NCBI GenBank assembly: GCA_003224055.1 | Contig: QHYE01000014.1 | Coordinates: 1 to 37,736, forward strand | Source: Acidobacteriota bacterium | GTDB taxonomy: Bacteria > Acidobacteriota > Terriglobia > Acidiferrales > UBA7541 | Length of the DNA stretch: 37,736 nt | Direction of reading: 5' to 3' | In this document: in pieces, positions 28,593 through 35,815 of the stretch | How the letters are laid out: the number at the start of each line of letters is the position of its first letter | Position numbering within the stretch: position 1 is the stretch's first letter | Translations under genes and position numbers: made by a program | Notes under the pieces: model-generated | Databases searched by the model: none | What the model was told of the DNA's origin: nothing | The model's input: only the letters and a program-made list of their open reading frames with translations

Positions 28593-29015
28593 GGCGGGAC
28601 ATCCTCCATCCCCTGCAGCGATTGGTTGCATCCCCAACTTGCCTTTCGCTTCTGCAATTCCTGAGCCGCCTTTCCGTCCGCCAACATCCTCGCCGCATTT
28701 CTCTAACTTGCCGCCAGACAATCATTTAGCTTTTCTCCAAGTACCTATCACCGACCCAACAAGTCCCGGATTGGTACTACCCCTCGGTTCCTCTTTCACT
28801 TCGGGACTCCACACTCCCAATTTCTCCTCCATCCAAGTTTTCACTCACTTTTTCCTCAGTTCCTCCCTTCCTTTTCTAGTACTTCCGTACTACCATTTTT
28901 TCAGGACGTCCCATTCCTTTCCGGGTACGTCTGCCCTATAGGTTGGTTGTGCTTCAAGCCGTACACTCTCTCTCGAGAAGTGCATTTGGTATTTTCGCGG
29001 AGAGACAGCCCAGAC
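28593..29015. promoter_or_regulatory. Pyrimidine-rich divergent intergenic region with clustered GTAC motifs
   Basis: About 420 bases between the divergent regulator and PilZ-like genes, with no convincing gene. The plus strand is strikingly C/T-rich from 28720 to 28920. GTAC occurs at 28741, 28774, 28879, 28887, 28925 and 28961, far above expectation for this length. Within it, TAGTAC (28877-28882) and GTACTA (28887-28892) form an inverted repeat with a 4-base spacer, and GTACTACC occurs twice (28774, 28887). These are candidate regulator sites; the promoters themselves could not be placed. Confidence 0.4.
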
Positions 29016-29426
29016 ATGGCGACCCAGCAGGATTTGCTAATGAAGAAGCTCACGACCGACAGCCACCCCAAACAGCCCGCTTCCTCCAAAGAGCGTCGCG
29101 GCAACCGCCGCTGCAAGATTACGCAGCTTATGCGCATCCGTCCTTCGGACCCGAATCTCGACCACTTTGAAGATCTACGCGGTTCCGCCAGCGTCTCCCG
29201 CTCCGGTGTCTATTTCAAGTCCAGTGAACCGGGTTATGAAGTGGGAATGCGGCTTTTCGTCACCATGCCGTATTCCCAGGATCCCGCCTCCATGAACCGC
29301 GAGTATCTTGCCGAAGTCGTCCGCAGAGACGTTCTTCCAACCGGTATGTTTGGGATTGGCTTCAAGATCCTGATGGAAATGGGAATCCAACACTCTTACA
29401 ATTTTAGTCCCGGCACGCAGCGCTAA
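29016..29426 (+). CDS. PilZ-like domain protein
   Basis: A cytoplasmic protein of 136 residues with a PilZ-type layout. An N-terminal RxxxR-like basic stretch (KERRGNRRCKITQLMRIRP) is followed by the beta-barrel block RGSASVSRSGVYFKSSEPGYEVGMRLFVTMPYS and the strand REYLAEVVRRDVLPTGMFGIGFKIL. PilZ domains classically bind cyclic di-GMP through RxxxR and [D/N]xSxxG; here the second motif reads SVSRSGV, with Ser where Asp or Asn is usual, so nucleotide binding is doubtful. ATG 29016 has GGAGAG about ten bases upstream; a longer frame from 28947 has no such signal. It is divergent from the LuxR-type regulator and closed by a strong terminator. Confidence 0.72.
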   Translation: MATQQDLLMKKLTTDSHPKQPASSKERRGNRRCKITQLMRIRPSDPNLDHFEDLRGSASVSRSGVYFKSSEPGYEVGMRLFVTMPYSQDPASMNREYLAEVVRRDVLPTGMFGIGFKILMEMGIQHSYNFSPGTQR

Positions 29427-29462
29427 CAGCCGCAGCGCTGGATTCGAATCATCCGATAAAGC

Positions 29463-29506
29463 AAAAACGGGCGCCCCAGTGCATCGGGGCGCCCGTTCTT
29501 GTGTTT
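29463..29506. terminator. Strong bidirectional hairpin terminator
   Basis: A perfect 12-base GC-rich stem, AACGGGCGCCCC (29466-29477) with GGGGCGCCCGTT (29486-29497), encloses an 8-base loop. On the plus strand the stem is followed by a T-rich stretch (CTTGTGTTT), and on the minus strand by the T complement of the A-run at 29463-29467. It lies between the convergent PilZ-like and TPR genes and can serve both. Confidence 0.88.
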
Positions 29507-29525
29507 GGGGGGTGGAGAGAACTCT

Positions 29526-29990
29526 TTAAGATTCTTGCCCGAACATATGCATCGTCTTGTGCCGCAAGAGTCCAAGTTGTCGGTTTAGCGGATGCCTCCG
29601 CGCCAGGAAAGAAAATATCGGCGAGCGGCGCTGCGTCAATTTGTTCATCGCAATCGTAAGCCGCACGTCGCGGCGCGCAAATTTCAGCCCGGACTGCAGT
29701 GCTTCCACGGCTTCATCTTTGCGGCCAGCGGTTGCATATACTTCCGCAAGATTCAGATACAGCTGCGCCTGATTCCTTTTCATTCGAACGGCGGAGTCGC
29801 ACAATTTTTCCGCTTCGCCCCACTTGTGCTCGGACCGCGCCAGCACCACGCCCAGGTACGACATGTAGTACGGATTATTTTTGTCGAGGTCCACGGCGCG
29901 CCGCATGTGCGGAAGAGCTTTGTTGGCGTAGTTATCTCGAAGGTAGGTCAGGCCGGTCTTGAATTCTCGGAATGCTTCCGTATCCATCAT
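29526..29990 (-). CDS. TPR repeat protein
   Basis: A protein of 154 residues with about three tetratricopeptide repeats, helical hairpins that mediate protein contacts. Visible repeat units are TGLTYLRDNYANKALPHMRRAVDLDKNNPYYMSYLGVVLA, KWGEAEKLCDSAVRMKRNQAQLYLNLAEVYATAGR, and KDEAVEALQSGLKFARRDVRLTIAMNKL, each with the A, L, Y and P pattern of TPRs. There is no signal peptide or membrane helix, so it is probably cytoplasmic. The C-terminal 30 residues are basic. The start is the ATG at 29990, with GAGGTGA six bases upstream on the minus strand; a second ATG follows immediately. No enzymatic domain is present and the partner is unknown. Confidence 0.84.
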   Translation of the reverse strand: MMDTEAFREFKTGLTYLRDNYANKALPHMRRAVDLDKNNPYYMSYLGVVLARSEHKWGEAEKLCDSAVRMKRNQAQLYLNLAEVYATAGRKDEAVEALQSGLKFARRDVRLTIAMNKLTQRRSPIFSFLARRHPLNRQLGLLRHKTMHMFGQES

Positions 29991-30271
29991 AAGTTCACCT
30001 CGCTCAGCGCAAAAGCGTTTCGCGCCAGCCTCGGCTGTGGAGCCTCGCTAAGAAATGTCCCTGTCATCCAGGGGATGATTCGAACCGCGAGCCGCGGGGT
30101 TGCGAGATTTGTTCCCATCCCAGTCCATGTCGAACGTACTCGTACTCTTGCGCGGAATCTACTGACCGGTGGGACAGTCTTGGGTCAGCGGCACTGGAGT
30201 TAGGGCGGGGAGAATGAGGACAGGTCAGGTTCGGCTGGCCTGAGAGCGCATTTTTTCTCGCGTGCGCTTTT
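29991..30271. other. Intergenic region between the TPR gene and glyA
   Basis: About 280 bases with no supported gene. It presumably contains the TPR gene promoter on the minus strand. A possible 6-base stem AGCGCA (30245-30250) / TGCGCT (30263-30268) is followed by Ts only on the plus strand, and no plus-strand gene ends there. Confidence 0.4.
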
Positions 30272-31585
30272 TCACACGCGTGCGCGCTCGGCGTGGGCGC
30301 GGCCGCGTTCCATGCGGGCCTCGTAAATGGGGAAGCGAGCGGCCAATTCCGCAACTTGTTTGCGGACGCGCTGCTCGACTTCGGCGTTGCCGATGTTGGA
30401 GAGGATTTCGGTGATCCAGGCGGCGATCTGCTCCATCTCCGGTTCGCGCATGCCGCGCGTAGTCACGGAGGGGCTGCCGAGGCGGATGCCGCCGCCCTTC
30501 ATGGGGGGCAGGGGATCGAAGGGAATGGAATTTTTGTTTACGGTGATGCCCGCGCGATCGAGGGCCTTTTCGGCATCGGTGCCGGTGATGCCGCGGGGGT
30601 GAACTTCGATTAGGAAGAGATGATTGTCCGTGCCGCCGGTGACGATACGGAAACCGCGTTTCGCGACGGCCGCCGCCATGGCTTTGGTGTTGGCAACCAC
30701 CTGCTTCTGGTAGTCCTTGAACGATTGCTCCGTGGCTTCCTTGAGACAAACGGCTTTGGCGGCGATGGTGTTAACCAGCGGCCCGCCTTGCGTGCCGGGG
30801 AAAGTGAGCTTGTCGAGTTCCTTGGCGAAGGCAGCTTTGCACAACACCAATCCGCCGCGCGGCCCGCGCAACGTTTTGTGTGTGGTGGTGGAAACGATGT
30901 CGGCATGCGGAATGGGACTGGGATGCACGCCGGCGGCGACGAGGCCTGCGATGTGCGCCATGTCCACGAAGAAAAGGGCGCCGACGGATTTCGCGGCTTT
31001 GGCGATGCGCTCGAAGTCGATGATGCGCGAATAGGCACTCGCACCCGCGACGATCATCTTCGGCTTGTGCTCGAGGGCCAGCTTTTCGATTTCATCGTAG
31101 TCGATGCGCTCGTCTTCCTTGCGCACGCCGTAGGCGATGAATTTGTACATGCGGCCGGAAAAATTCAGCGGATGGCCATGCGTCAGGTGGCCGCCATGAG
31201 AAAGATTCATGCCGAGAACGATATCCCCTGGTTGCAGAGTGGACATGTAGACGGCCACGTTGGCGGAAGTGCCGGAGTGTGCCTGGACGTTGGCGTGCTC
31301 CGCGCCGAACAATTCTTTGGCGCGATCAATCGCCAGTTGTTCGACTTTATCGGCGTATTCGCAGCCGCCGTAGTAGCGCTTGCCGGGATAGCCCTCGGCA
31401 TATTTGTTGGTGAAGATCGATCCCATGGCTTCGAGGACGGCTTCGGAGACGAGGTTCTCGGAAGGGATGAGTTCCAGGCCGGTGGCCTGGCGATTGGCTT
31501 CTTCGCGGAGCAGGTCGGCGATCTGCAGGTCGACGTCGTCCAGCGGGCGGTTCATGCGGTCGTTTGCGTCGGTGGTGTGGGTCAT
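30272..31585 (-). CDS. glyA: Serine hydroxymethyltransferase
   Basis: A cytoplasmic PLP enzyme of 437 residues that converts serine and tetrahydrofolate to glycine and 5,10-methylene-tetrahydrofolate, the main entry of one-carbon units. The PLP lysine is in [15 protein letters not shown]. Other family blocks are [21 protein letters not shown] near the N-terminus, [53 protein letters not shown], and [18 protein letters not shown]. Length is normal (usually 410-430). ATG 31585 is chosen because the family-like sequence begins directly after it and GAGG/AGGG precede it; the frame extends to 31804 without family similarity. It is a single-gene unit with a long upstream region. Confidence 0.97.
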   Translation of the reverse strand: MTHTTDANDRMNRPLDDVDLQIADLLREEANRQATGLELIPSENLVSEAVLEAMGSIFTNKYAEGYPGKRYYGGCEYADKVEQLAIDRAKELFGAEHANVQAHSGTSANVAVYMSTLQPGDIVLGMNLSHGGHLTHGHPLNFSGRMYKFIAYGVRKEDERIDYDEIEKLALEHKPKMIVAGASAYSRIIDFERIAKAAKSVGALFFVDMAHIAGLVAAGVHPSPIPHADIVSTTTHKTLRGPRGGLVLCKAAFAKELDKLTFPGTQGGPLVNTIAAKAVCLKEATEQSFKDYQKQVVANTKAMAAAVAKRGFRIVTGGTDNHLFLIEVHPRGITGTDAEKALDRAGITVNKNSIPFDPLPPMKGGGIRLGSPSVTTRGMREPEMEQIAAWITEILSNIGNAEVEQRVRKQVAELAARFPIYEARMERGRAHAERARV

Positions 31586-31902
31586 GCCCTGGCCTCGTTT
31601 CGGTGCGTGCAAGCGTGCTGGATGGCGCCGCGAGGCGATTCTAGCGGATGGGATGGTGGAAAGCCAATTGGTGGTGAGGCCGGAGACTCGTGGAGTTTCA
31701 AAATGGGAAGAGTTGGTACACACCCGGCAGTTTTTCGTATGAGCGGCAAGCAAAAGACTTACAGGATACGGAACTTGGAAGAGTGCGCAGCGAGAAGAAA
31801 ACAAAGGATTTGCAAAACGGCTTTTTGCACGGAAAAGTGCGTTGAGAGCAGAAAGAGTTCAAGTAAAACTTTAAGAATGGAAGTGTTGACCCCCATACCC
31901 CC

Positions 31903-31981
31903 GGGGCATTTGTAAGGATGTGCAAGGAAAGGGGTTGCGGGATGGGGCATTTGCAATCGGCAGGAACTAAAGGAGTTGCGG
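31903..31981. repeat. Two degenerate 38-base units with a 41-base period
   Basis: Unit one (31903-31940) and unit two (31944-31981) both begin GGGGCATTTG and end with AAAGG, one variable base and GTTGCGG. They are separated by GAT. By eye 27 of 38 positions match, with the variable part in the middle. The run just before (GACCCCCATACCCCCGGGG) is C-rich and partly palindromic. It looks like an intergenic repeat element; no gene is involved. Confidence 0.6.
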
Positions 31982-32130
31982 TGTGCGATTTTTCGTCACG
32001 GGGACGATCAAAAGCGTGTTTGAAGGTTGGTAGATTTGAAAGTTGCAGGTTTTGAGAGGAGGGGAGCTCCGATCTGACGGAGGAGTGGTGGCGGGACGGA
32101 AATGCAGACCAAGGCCGGGGATTTTGATTG

Positions 32131-32172
32131 GCACTTCGAGGCTCAGTGCAAGCACTTCGAAGCTCAGTGTAA
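32131..32172. repeat. Two tandem copies of a 21-base sequence
   Basis: Copies at 32131-32151 and 32152-32172 share 19 of 21 bases (GCACTTCGARGCTCAGTGYAA). Each copy can form a small hairpin, since GCACT near its start pairs with AGTGC (or AGTGT by one wobble) near its end. Function unknown. Confidence 0.75.
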
Positions 32173-32236
32173 ACGAACACGCGGGAGAATAGCACGGAAG
32201 TACACCGCTTGTCAATTACTTTCTGCATATCATTCG

Positions 32237-32281
32237 TCCCGGTAGAAACCGCCGGGATGCAAAGACCGCAAACGGGGCGGT
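32237..32281 (+). other. Two adjacent hairpins joined by TGCAAAG
   Basis: TCCCGG (32237-32242) pairs with CCGGGA (32252-32257), TGCAAAG follows, then ACCGC (32265-32269) pairs with GCGGT (32277-32281). The GGGATGCAAAGAC junction recalls part of the cyclic di-GMP-I riboswitch core, but the rest of that motif is absent. It is a possible structured leader or small RNA about 300 bases before the toxin-antitoxin genes. Confidence 0.3.
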
Positions 32282-32517
32282 AAGGCGTTGAAGAGTCGAG
32301 AGTTGGTAAATTAGGATGGCGCGTCGGGGGGCAGGAACCGGAAGCTGAAGGGCGCGGGAGAGGTCGAAATGATGCATGCGAAACGATCGAGGAAAAGTCA
32401 AAAGCCCCGCGCTCCAAAAGCCGAGGGCAGGGCACCCAGATTCGTCTCACCCCATCGCCCGGGCCACCCGTCCGTGCCGGGTTGCGAAAGCGGCTCGAAA
32501 GGACTGTTAAAGATTAT

Positions 32518-32533
32518 TCTAGAGAAATCTAGA
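32518..32533. promoter_or_regulatory. TCTAGA inverted pair upstream of the toxin-antitoxin operon
   Basis: TCTAGA occurs at 32518-32523 and again at 32528-32533 with GAAA between, in a short AT-rich patch 47 bases before the antitoxin ATG. Ribbon-helix-helix antitoxins usually repress their own operon by binding paired short palindromes, so this is the best operator candidate. A matching -35/-10 pair was not clear. Confidence 0.45.
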
Positions 32534-32579
32534 CAAACGACAGTCAGATAGTGCACACTTATGTGGCGGAGGACCTGCC

Positions 32580-32816
32580 ATGGCCAAGGTTACGACGAGG
32601 AAGATCGGGTTGGAGATGGACGCGCAACTCTACTCGAGGCTGTCCAAGGTAGCCGAGCAAAACGGCCAGTCGCGCCGATTCCTGCTGGAGAAGGCGCTCG
32701 AGCACTATCTGGAAGTGGTGGTGCCTTCGCAGAACACTGTGCGACCTGAGGTCATGAAGCACTTTCGCCGTTCCACCGAAAAGAATCGAAAGCTGCACCA
32801 GCTTCTTGCGCAATAA
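32580..32816 (+). CDS. Ribbon-helix-helix antitoxin
   Basis: A small DNA-binding protein of 78 residues whose N-terminal half fits the ribbon-helix-helix (CopG/MetJ-like) fold. A beta strand (VTTRKIGLEMD) is followed by helix A (AQLYSRLSKVAEQNG) and helix B (SRRFLLEKALEHYLEVV). The C-terminal 30 residues (PEVMKHFRRSTEKNRKLHQLL) are basic and helical and would be the part that neutralises the toxin. ATG 32580 is preceded by GGAGG at 32568-32572. The gene ends eight bases before the Doc-type toxin, the classical antitoxin-first order. It probably represses its own promoter together with the toxin through the TCTAGA pair upstream. Confidence 0.82.
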   Translation: MAKVTTRKIGLEMDAQLYSRLSKVAEQNGQSRRFLLEKALEHYLEVVVPSQNTVRPEVMKHFRRSTEKNRKLHQLLAQ

Positions 32817-32824
32817 CCATCTAG

Positions 32825-33211
32825 ATGGCTGAGTTTTCTTATGTAACGGTCGCGGAGGCTATGGAAATGCATCGCCTCCTGATCGATGAGTTTGGCGGCA
32901 TGCACGGCTTACGCGACCGTGGATTGCTTGAGGCCGCCATCTACCGCCCGCAAAATGGCTATTACGACGATTTGATCCACGAAGCTGCCGCATTGATGGA
33001 ATCAATGGCGAAGAACCATGCGTTTCTGGATGGGAATAAGCGGATTAGCTTCGCGGTGACGGACACTTTTCTGCGCCTCAATGGCCAGTATCTCGAAGTG
33101 GAGCCGCTAACGGCGCATCAATTCATCACCAACGCTATCGGCAAGCGGGAATTCCGAGTCCGGCAAATTCGAGAATGGCTTTCTGGAATCGCACAACCAG
33201 TGCGCGAATAG
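32825..33211 (+). CDS. doc: Doc-type (Fic fold) toxin
   Basis: A toxin of 128 residues of the death-on-curing family. P1 Doc inactivates elongation factor Tu by phosphorylation and stalls translation. The catalytic Fic-type motif is HAFLDGNKR (65-73), matching the Doc form HxFx[D/N][A/G]NKR rather than the AMPylating HPFxxGNGR. The N-terminal part shows the usual HGLRDRGLLEAAIYRPQNG, and the length fits (126 in P1 Doc). There is no good ribosome binding site, so translation is probably coupled to the antitoxin gene, which ends eight bases upstream. The partner is of ribbon-helix-helix type instead of the classical Phd antitoxin. The motif is intact, so the toxin should be active if released. 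Confidence 0.9.
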   Translation: MAEFSYVTVAEAMEMHRLLIDEFGGMHGLRDRGLLEAAIYRPQNGYYDDLIHEAAALMESMAKNHAFLDGNKRISFAVTDTFLRLNGQYLEVEPLTAHQFITNAIGKREFRVRQIREWLSGIAQPVRE

Positions 33212-33415
33212 CTCAACTTCTGTCCTCGATTCGCCCCCGACTATGTACCCGTGCTACTAGTGTGCCTTGGCGTCGCGCGATCATGTTCTTCCTGTTCGAT
33301 AGCGGTGATTCTGTCGAGGCGTGACGTATGATTCCGTGCGTCGAGCTAGGGGATAGGTCACCTGAGCAGCGGAAGCGTCCCGTCTGTCCCCCTTATTCCG
33401 CAACCAAACTCAGGG
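33212..33415. other. Intergenic region between doc and the hydrolase gene
   Basis: About 200 bases between convergent genes. No gene, strong hairpin or repeat was seen. Confidence 0.4.
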
Positions 33416-35665
33416 CTATTTCTCTCCCCCAGACCTCGAAACAGTTTGCGGTGCTGGAGTGGTGACCTGGCCACCCAGCGCGTCTGCAGATTCATCATTG
33501 ACGAAACCGATGGCGTCGAGGGCGGGCTGGATTTCCGGATTCGACATGAATTGCTTCCAGATCAGGCCCGAGCGGTGGTTCTCGATCATGACCACGATGG
33601 GAGCCTGGTTGAGGCCCATGTTGACGTCCTCGAACCAGTTTTCGGTTTGGTTGAAGCCATCGCGGAAACCGTAGATGCCCCAGAGTTTGTCACCAAGATC
33701 GCGGTAGAAGTGTTTTAGCGCTTTCATTGATTCTTCCGGAGTGTAGGGGAACGAGGCTAAAGGAGCAGTGCAGGTGATGGTGCCGTTGTCGTCGGCCGGC
33801 AGGGAGCGGCCTCCGGCAGCGTTGACGCCTGCCGAGCGGCCCCAGGTGTTGTCGCCGTAGCCGACGAATTTGCGCGGATTGTCCATCGCGTAGGCGTGGG
33901 CGATGAGGGCGATGTTGCGATTGTTCCGGAAGTAGTTGGTGTAGCGGTCGCGCTTGCCACGCGGGTCGAAGGCGAGGAAAGAGTAGTGGGTGAAGAAGAG
34001 TTCACCACCGTTGCCGACGCCGACGTCGAGTTTCTTTCCGTAATAGGTGTTCCCGTTGGTGTAGTGATCGCCTTGTGTGGTACGTCCCCAGCCCTGCCGG
34101 TAGCGCACGGCCAAGTCGGACTGGCTCGCGAATCCAGTGTGGAACATGCTCGCGGGGACCGCGTGCGTGGGCGAGGCGATCGCGAGCAGATAGATGATCA
34201 TAGTTTCGTTCCAGCCGATCAGAGGATGATGAATGTAGAAACCACGATCGGGCGACCAGTGCCAGTAGAGGAAGTTGGGGTCAGGGCCCTGGCGGTACCA
34301 GTCCCATTCAACGGTTTTCCAGAAGCTGGTGACGGTGTCACGGATCTCGCGCTCGCCGGCGGTGTCGTGGCTGAAGTATTGGCGGGCGACGAGCAGACCC
34401 TGCATGAGGAAGACGGTTTCGACGAGATCGCCACCATCGTCATAGGGGCCGAAGTAGGGGATGACTTTTCCGGTGCGGCCATCGAGGAAGTGCGGCCAGA
34501 CTCCATGGAAGCGGTCGGCTTTGGCGAGGAAGCGGACGATCTTGAGCAGGTGTTCGGTGCCCTGTTCGCGTGTGATGAAGCCGCGGTTCACTCCGACGAC
34601 TAGCGCCATGATGCCGAAGCCGGAGGAGCCGAGGGCGACGAGATTCTTGTCGCCGGGAAGGATTTCGATGGCCATGCCGGCGTTTGGGTGCGCGGCTTCC
34701 CAGTAGTAGCGGAAGCAGGCTTCCTGCACCATGGTGAGGAGTTCGTCGTCGGTGAGGGCGCGGGTAGAGGCCAGAACCTCGGACGACGCTGGAGACTCGT
34801 TCCCGGTGATATCGACGGCAGTGATTTTGTAGGACGCGGATTTGCCGCTGACGCCGAGGAAGTCTTCGTAGCGGGTGCGATCGCCTCTCTGGATGCCGAT
34901 CGGGGCGTAAGGCTTGCCGTCGTAGGAGCGGAATATTTTGTAGTACTGCAGGGCCGGGTCGGTGACAGGAGTCCAGCTCAGGTCGATGTGGCGGTCATAG
35001 CCTTTCGCGGTCACGCCCGTCGGTGTTGCGGGCGGGTGGGAGCTGGCGGGCGCGTCGGCGGCGATTTCGATGTCGTCGAGGTAGAGCGTGTGGGGCTGGC
35101 CGTCGTCGAGGCCTTGCACGAGGGTGATGCTGACGAGTTTCTGCGGGTCGAACTGCTTGTTCTGGGTGTTGTTGACCTGGCCGACGAAAGAGTCGAACGG
35201 CAAGCGAATGCGCGTCCATTTTCTCGCAGGAATCTTCGGGAGCGAGCCGGTGAACTCGATCGAAGGTGTGCCTTCACCGTTAGAGTCTCGCAGGTAGATG
35301 CGTGGGGATGCTTTTGCAGGAAGATCTTCTTCGGCGTAGCACCATACGAATAGATTGCTGCCGGTAAATTCAGGCATCCCGTCGCGGGCTCGCACGTTGA
35401 GAGTCATGTGCCAGTCGCCGCCGGTCCGGGAGCGCCACTTCAGGCGCAGTGAGTTGGGCGGAGTGACGGAGGCATTCTCTTCGACGGGGAACTTGTTGTG
35501 GACGAGTTCCAGTTCACTGGGTGCGATAAAGAAGCCTTGGCTGTAGTAGAAGGAGCCGCTTGTGAGGCTGTTGTCGAAGGCGACGTGGCGGTCGTAGTCG
35601 AATTGGGCGAAGGCGGTGAGTGGGAGTACGAGAGCCAACAAGAGTAAGGGAGTATGGACTCTCAT
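33416..35665 (-). CDS. Secreted glucoamylase-like glycoside hydrolase (PF10091-like; possible beta-1,2-glucanase)
   Basis: An exported protein of 749 residues. A signal peptide ([21 protein letters not shown]) is followed by a jelly-roll-like carbohydrate-binding region (about 25-210, ending [11 protein letters not shown]) and a fibronectin type III-like domain (about 215-300, [26 protein letters not shown]). The (alpha/alpha)6-barrel catalytic domain (about 310-720) carries [85 protein letters not shown] and [16 protein letters not shown]. This is the PF10091 family, which includes GH144 endo-beta-1,2-glucanases and beta-glucosidase-like enzymes, so a glucan substrate is likely but not proven. 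ATG 35665 gives a clean signal peptide and has AGGA about ten bases upstream; the frame extends to 35794. Confidence 0.85.
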   Translation of the reverse strand: MRVHTPLLLLALVLPLTAFAQFDYDRHVAFDNSLTSGSFYYSQGFFIAPSELELVHNKFPVEENASVTPPNSLRLKWRSRTGGDWHMTLNVRARDGMPEFTGSNLFVWCYAEEDLPAKASPRIYLRDSNGEGTPSIEFTGSLPKIPARKWTRIRLPFDSFVGQVNNTQNKQFDPQKLVSITLVQGLDDGQPHTLYLDDIEIAADAPASSHPPATPTGVTAKGYDRHIDLSWTPVTDPALQYYKIFRSYDGKPYAPIGIQRGDRTRYEDFLGVSGKSASYKITAVDITGNESPASSEVLASTRALTDDELLTMVQEACFRYYWEAAHPNAGMAIEILPGDKNLVALGSSGFGIMALVVGVNRGFITREQGTEHLLKIVRFLAKADRFHGVWPHFLDGRTGKVIPYFGPYDDGGDLVETVFLMQGLLVARQYFSHDTAGEREIRDTVTSFWKTVEWDWYRQGPDPNFLYWHWSPDRGFYIHHPLIGWNETMIIYLLAIASPTHAVPASMFHTGFASQSDLAVRYRQGWGRTTQGDHYTNGNTYYGKKLDVGVGNGGELFFTHYSFLAFDPRGKRDRYTNYFRNNRNIALIAHAYAMDNPRKFVGYGDNTWGRSAGVNAAGGRSLPADDNGTITCTAPLASFPYTPEESMKALKHFYRDLGDKLWGIYGFRDGFNQTENWFEDVNMGLNQAPIVVMIENHRSGLIWKQFMSNPEIQPALDAIGFVNDESADALGGQVTTPAPQTVSRSGGEK

Positions 35666-35815
35666 AAACCGACATTTCCTTTTTAACTTCGAAAACCGGA
35701 AGCATTTTGCGGGCGAAGCGGTCATCGGCTTATCCGCGGCGATTGTATATGATGAGGGCCGCGGTTGCACGGCCCTGGTCATGCCGCGATTCATACGAAC
35801 TATTCAGGAGAAGCG

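Larger units (their letters stand above)
31586..32579. other. One-kilobase gene-poor region with short repeats and hairpins
   Basis: No convincing protein gene was found. The minus strand carries an open frame of 250 codons (31698-32450), but its composition is unlike a protein and it runs through the repeats. The region holds a degenerate two-unit 38-base repeat (31903-31981), a 21-base tandem repeat (32131-32172), two adjacent hairpins (32237-32281) and a TCTAGA pair (32518-32533), listed separately. A 47-codon plus-strand frame at 32102-32245 covers the 21-base repeat and would encode HFEAQCK twice, but it lacks a ribosome binding site. The glyA promoter must lie in the left part. Confidence 0.55.

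Noticed and set aside
30245-30272. Hairpin with T-run at the end of glyA
   Set aside because: The T-run follows the stem only on the plus strand, whereas glyA is on the minus strand and no plus-strand gene ends there.
30620-31915. Plus-strand open frame of 431 codons opposite glyA
   Set aside because: It is the antisense shadow of the clearly identified serine hydroxymethyltransferase gene and shows no family features.
32237-32281. Cyclic di-GMP-I riboswitch
   Set aside because: Only the GGGATGCAAAGAC part resembles the motif; the GGCAAACC strand, the first stem arrangement and the tetraloop receptor are missing. Kept only as an unexplained structured element.
31698-32450. Minus-strand open frame of 250 codons upstream of glyA
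   Set aside because: It has no ribosome binding site or recognisable domain, an amino-acid mix rich in Ser, Pro and Cys, and it runs through two repeat elements, so it is probably a chance open frame.
33896-35353. Long plus-strand open frames opposite the glucan hydrolase gene
   Set aside because: They are Val/Gly/Asp-rich antisense shadows with no domain or start signal.
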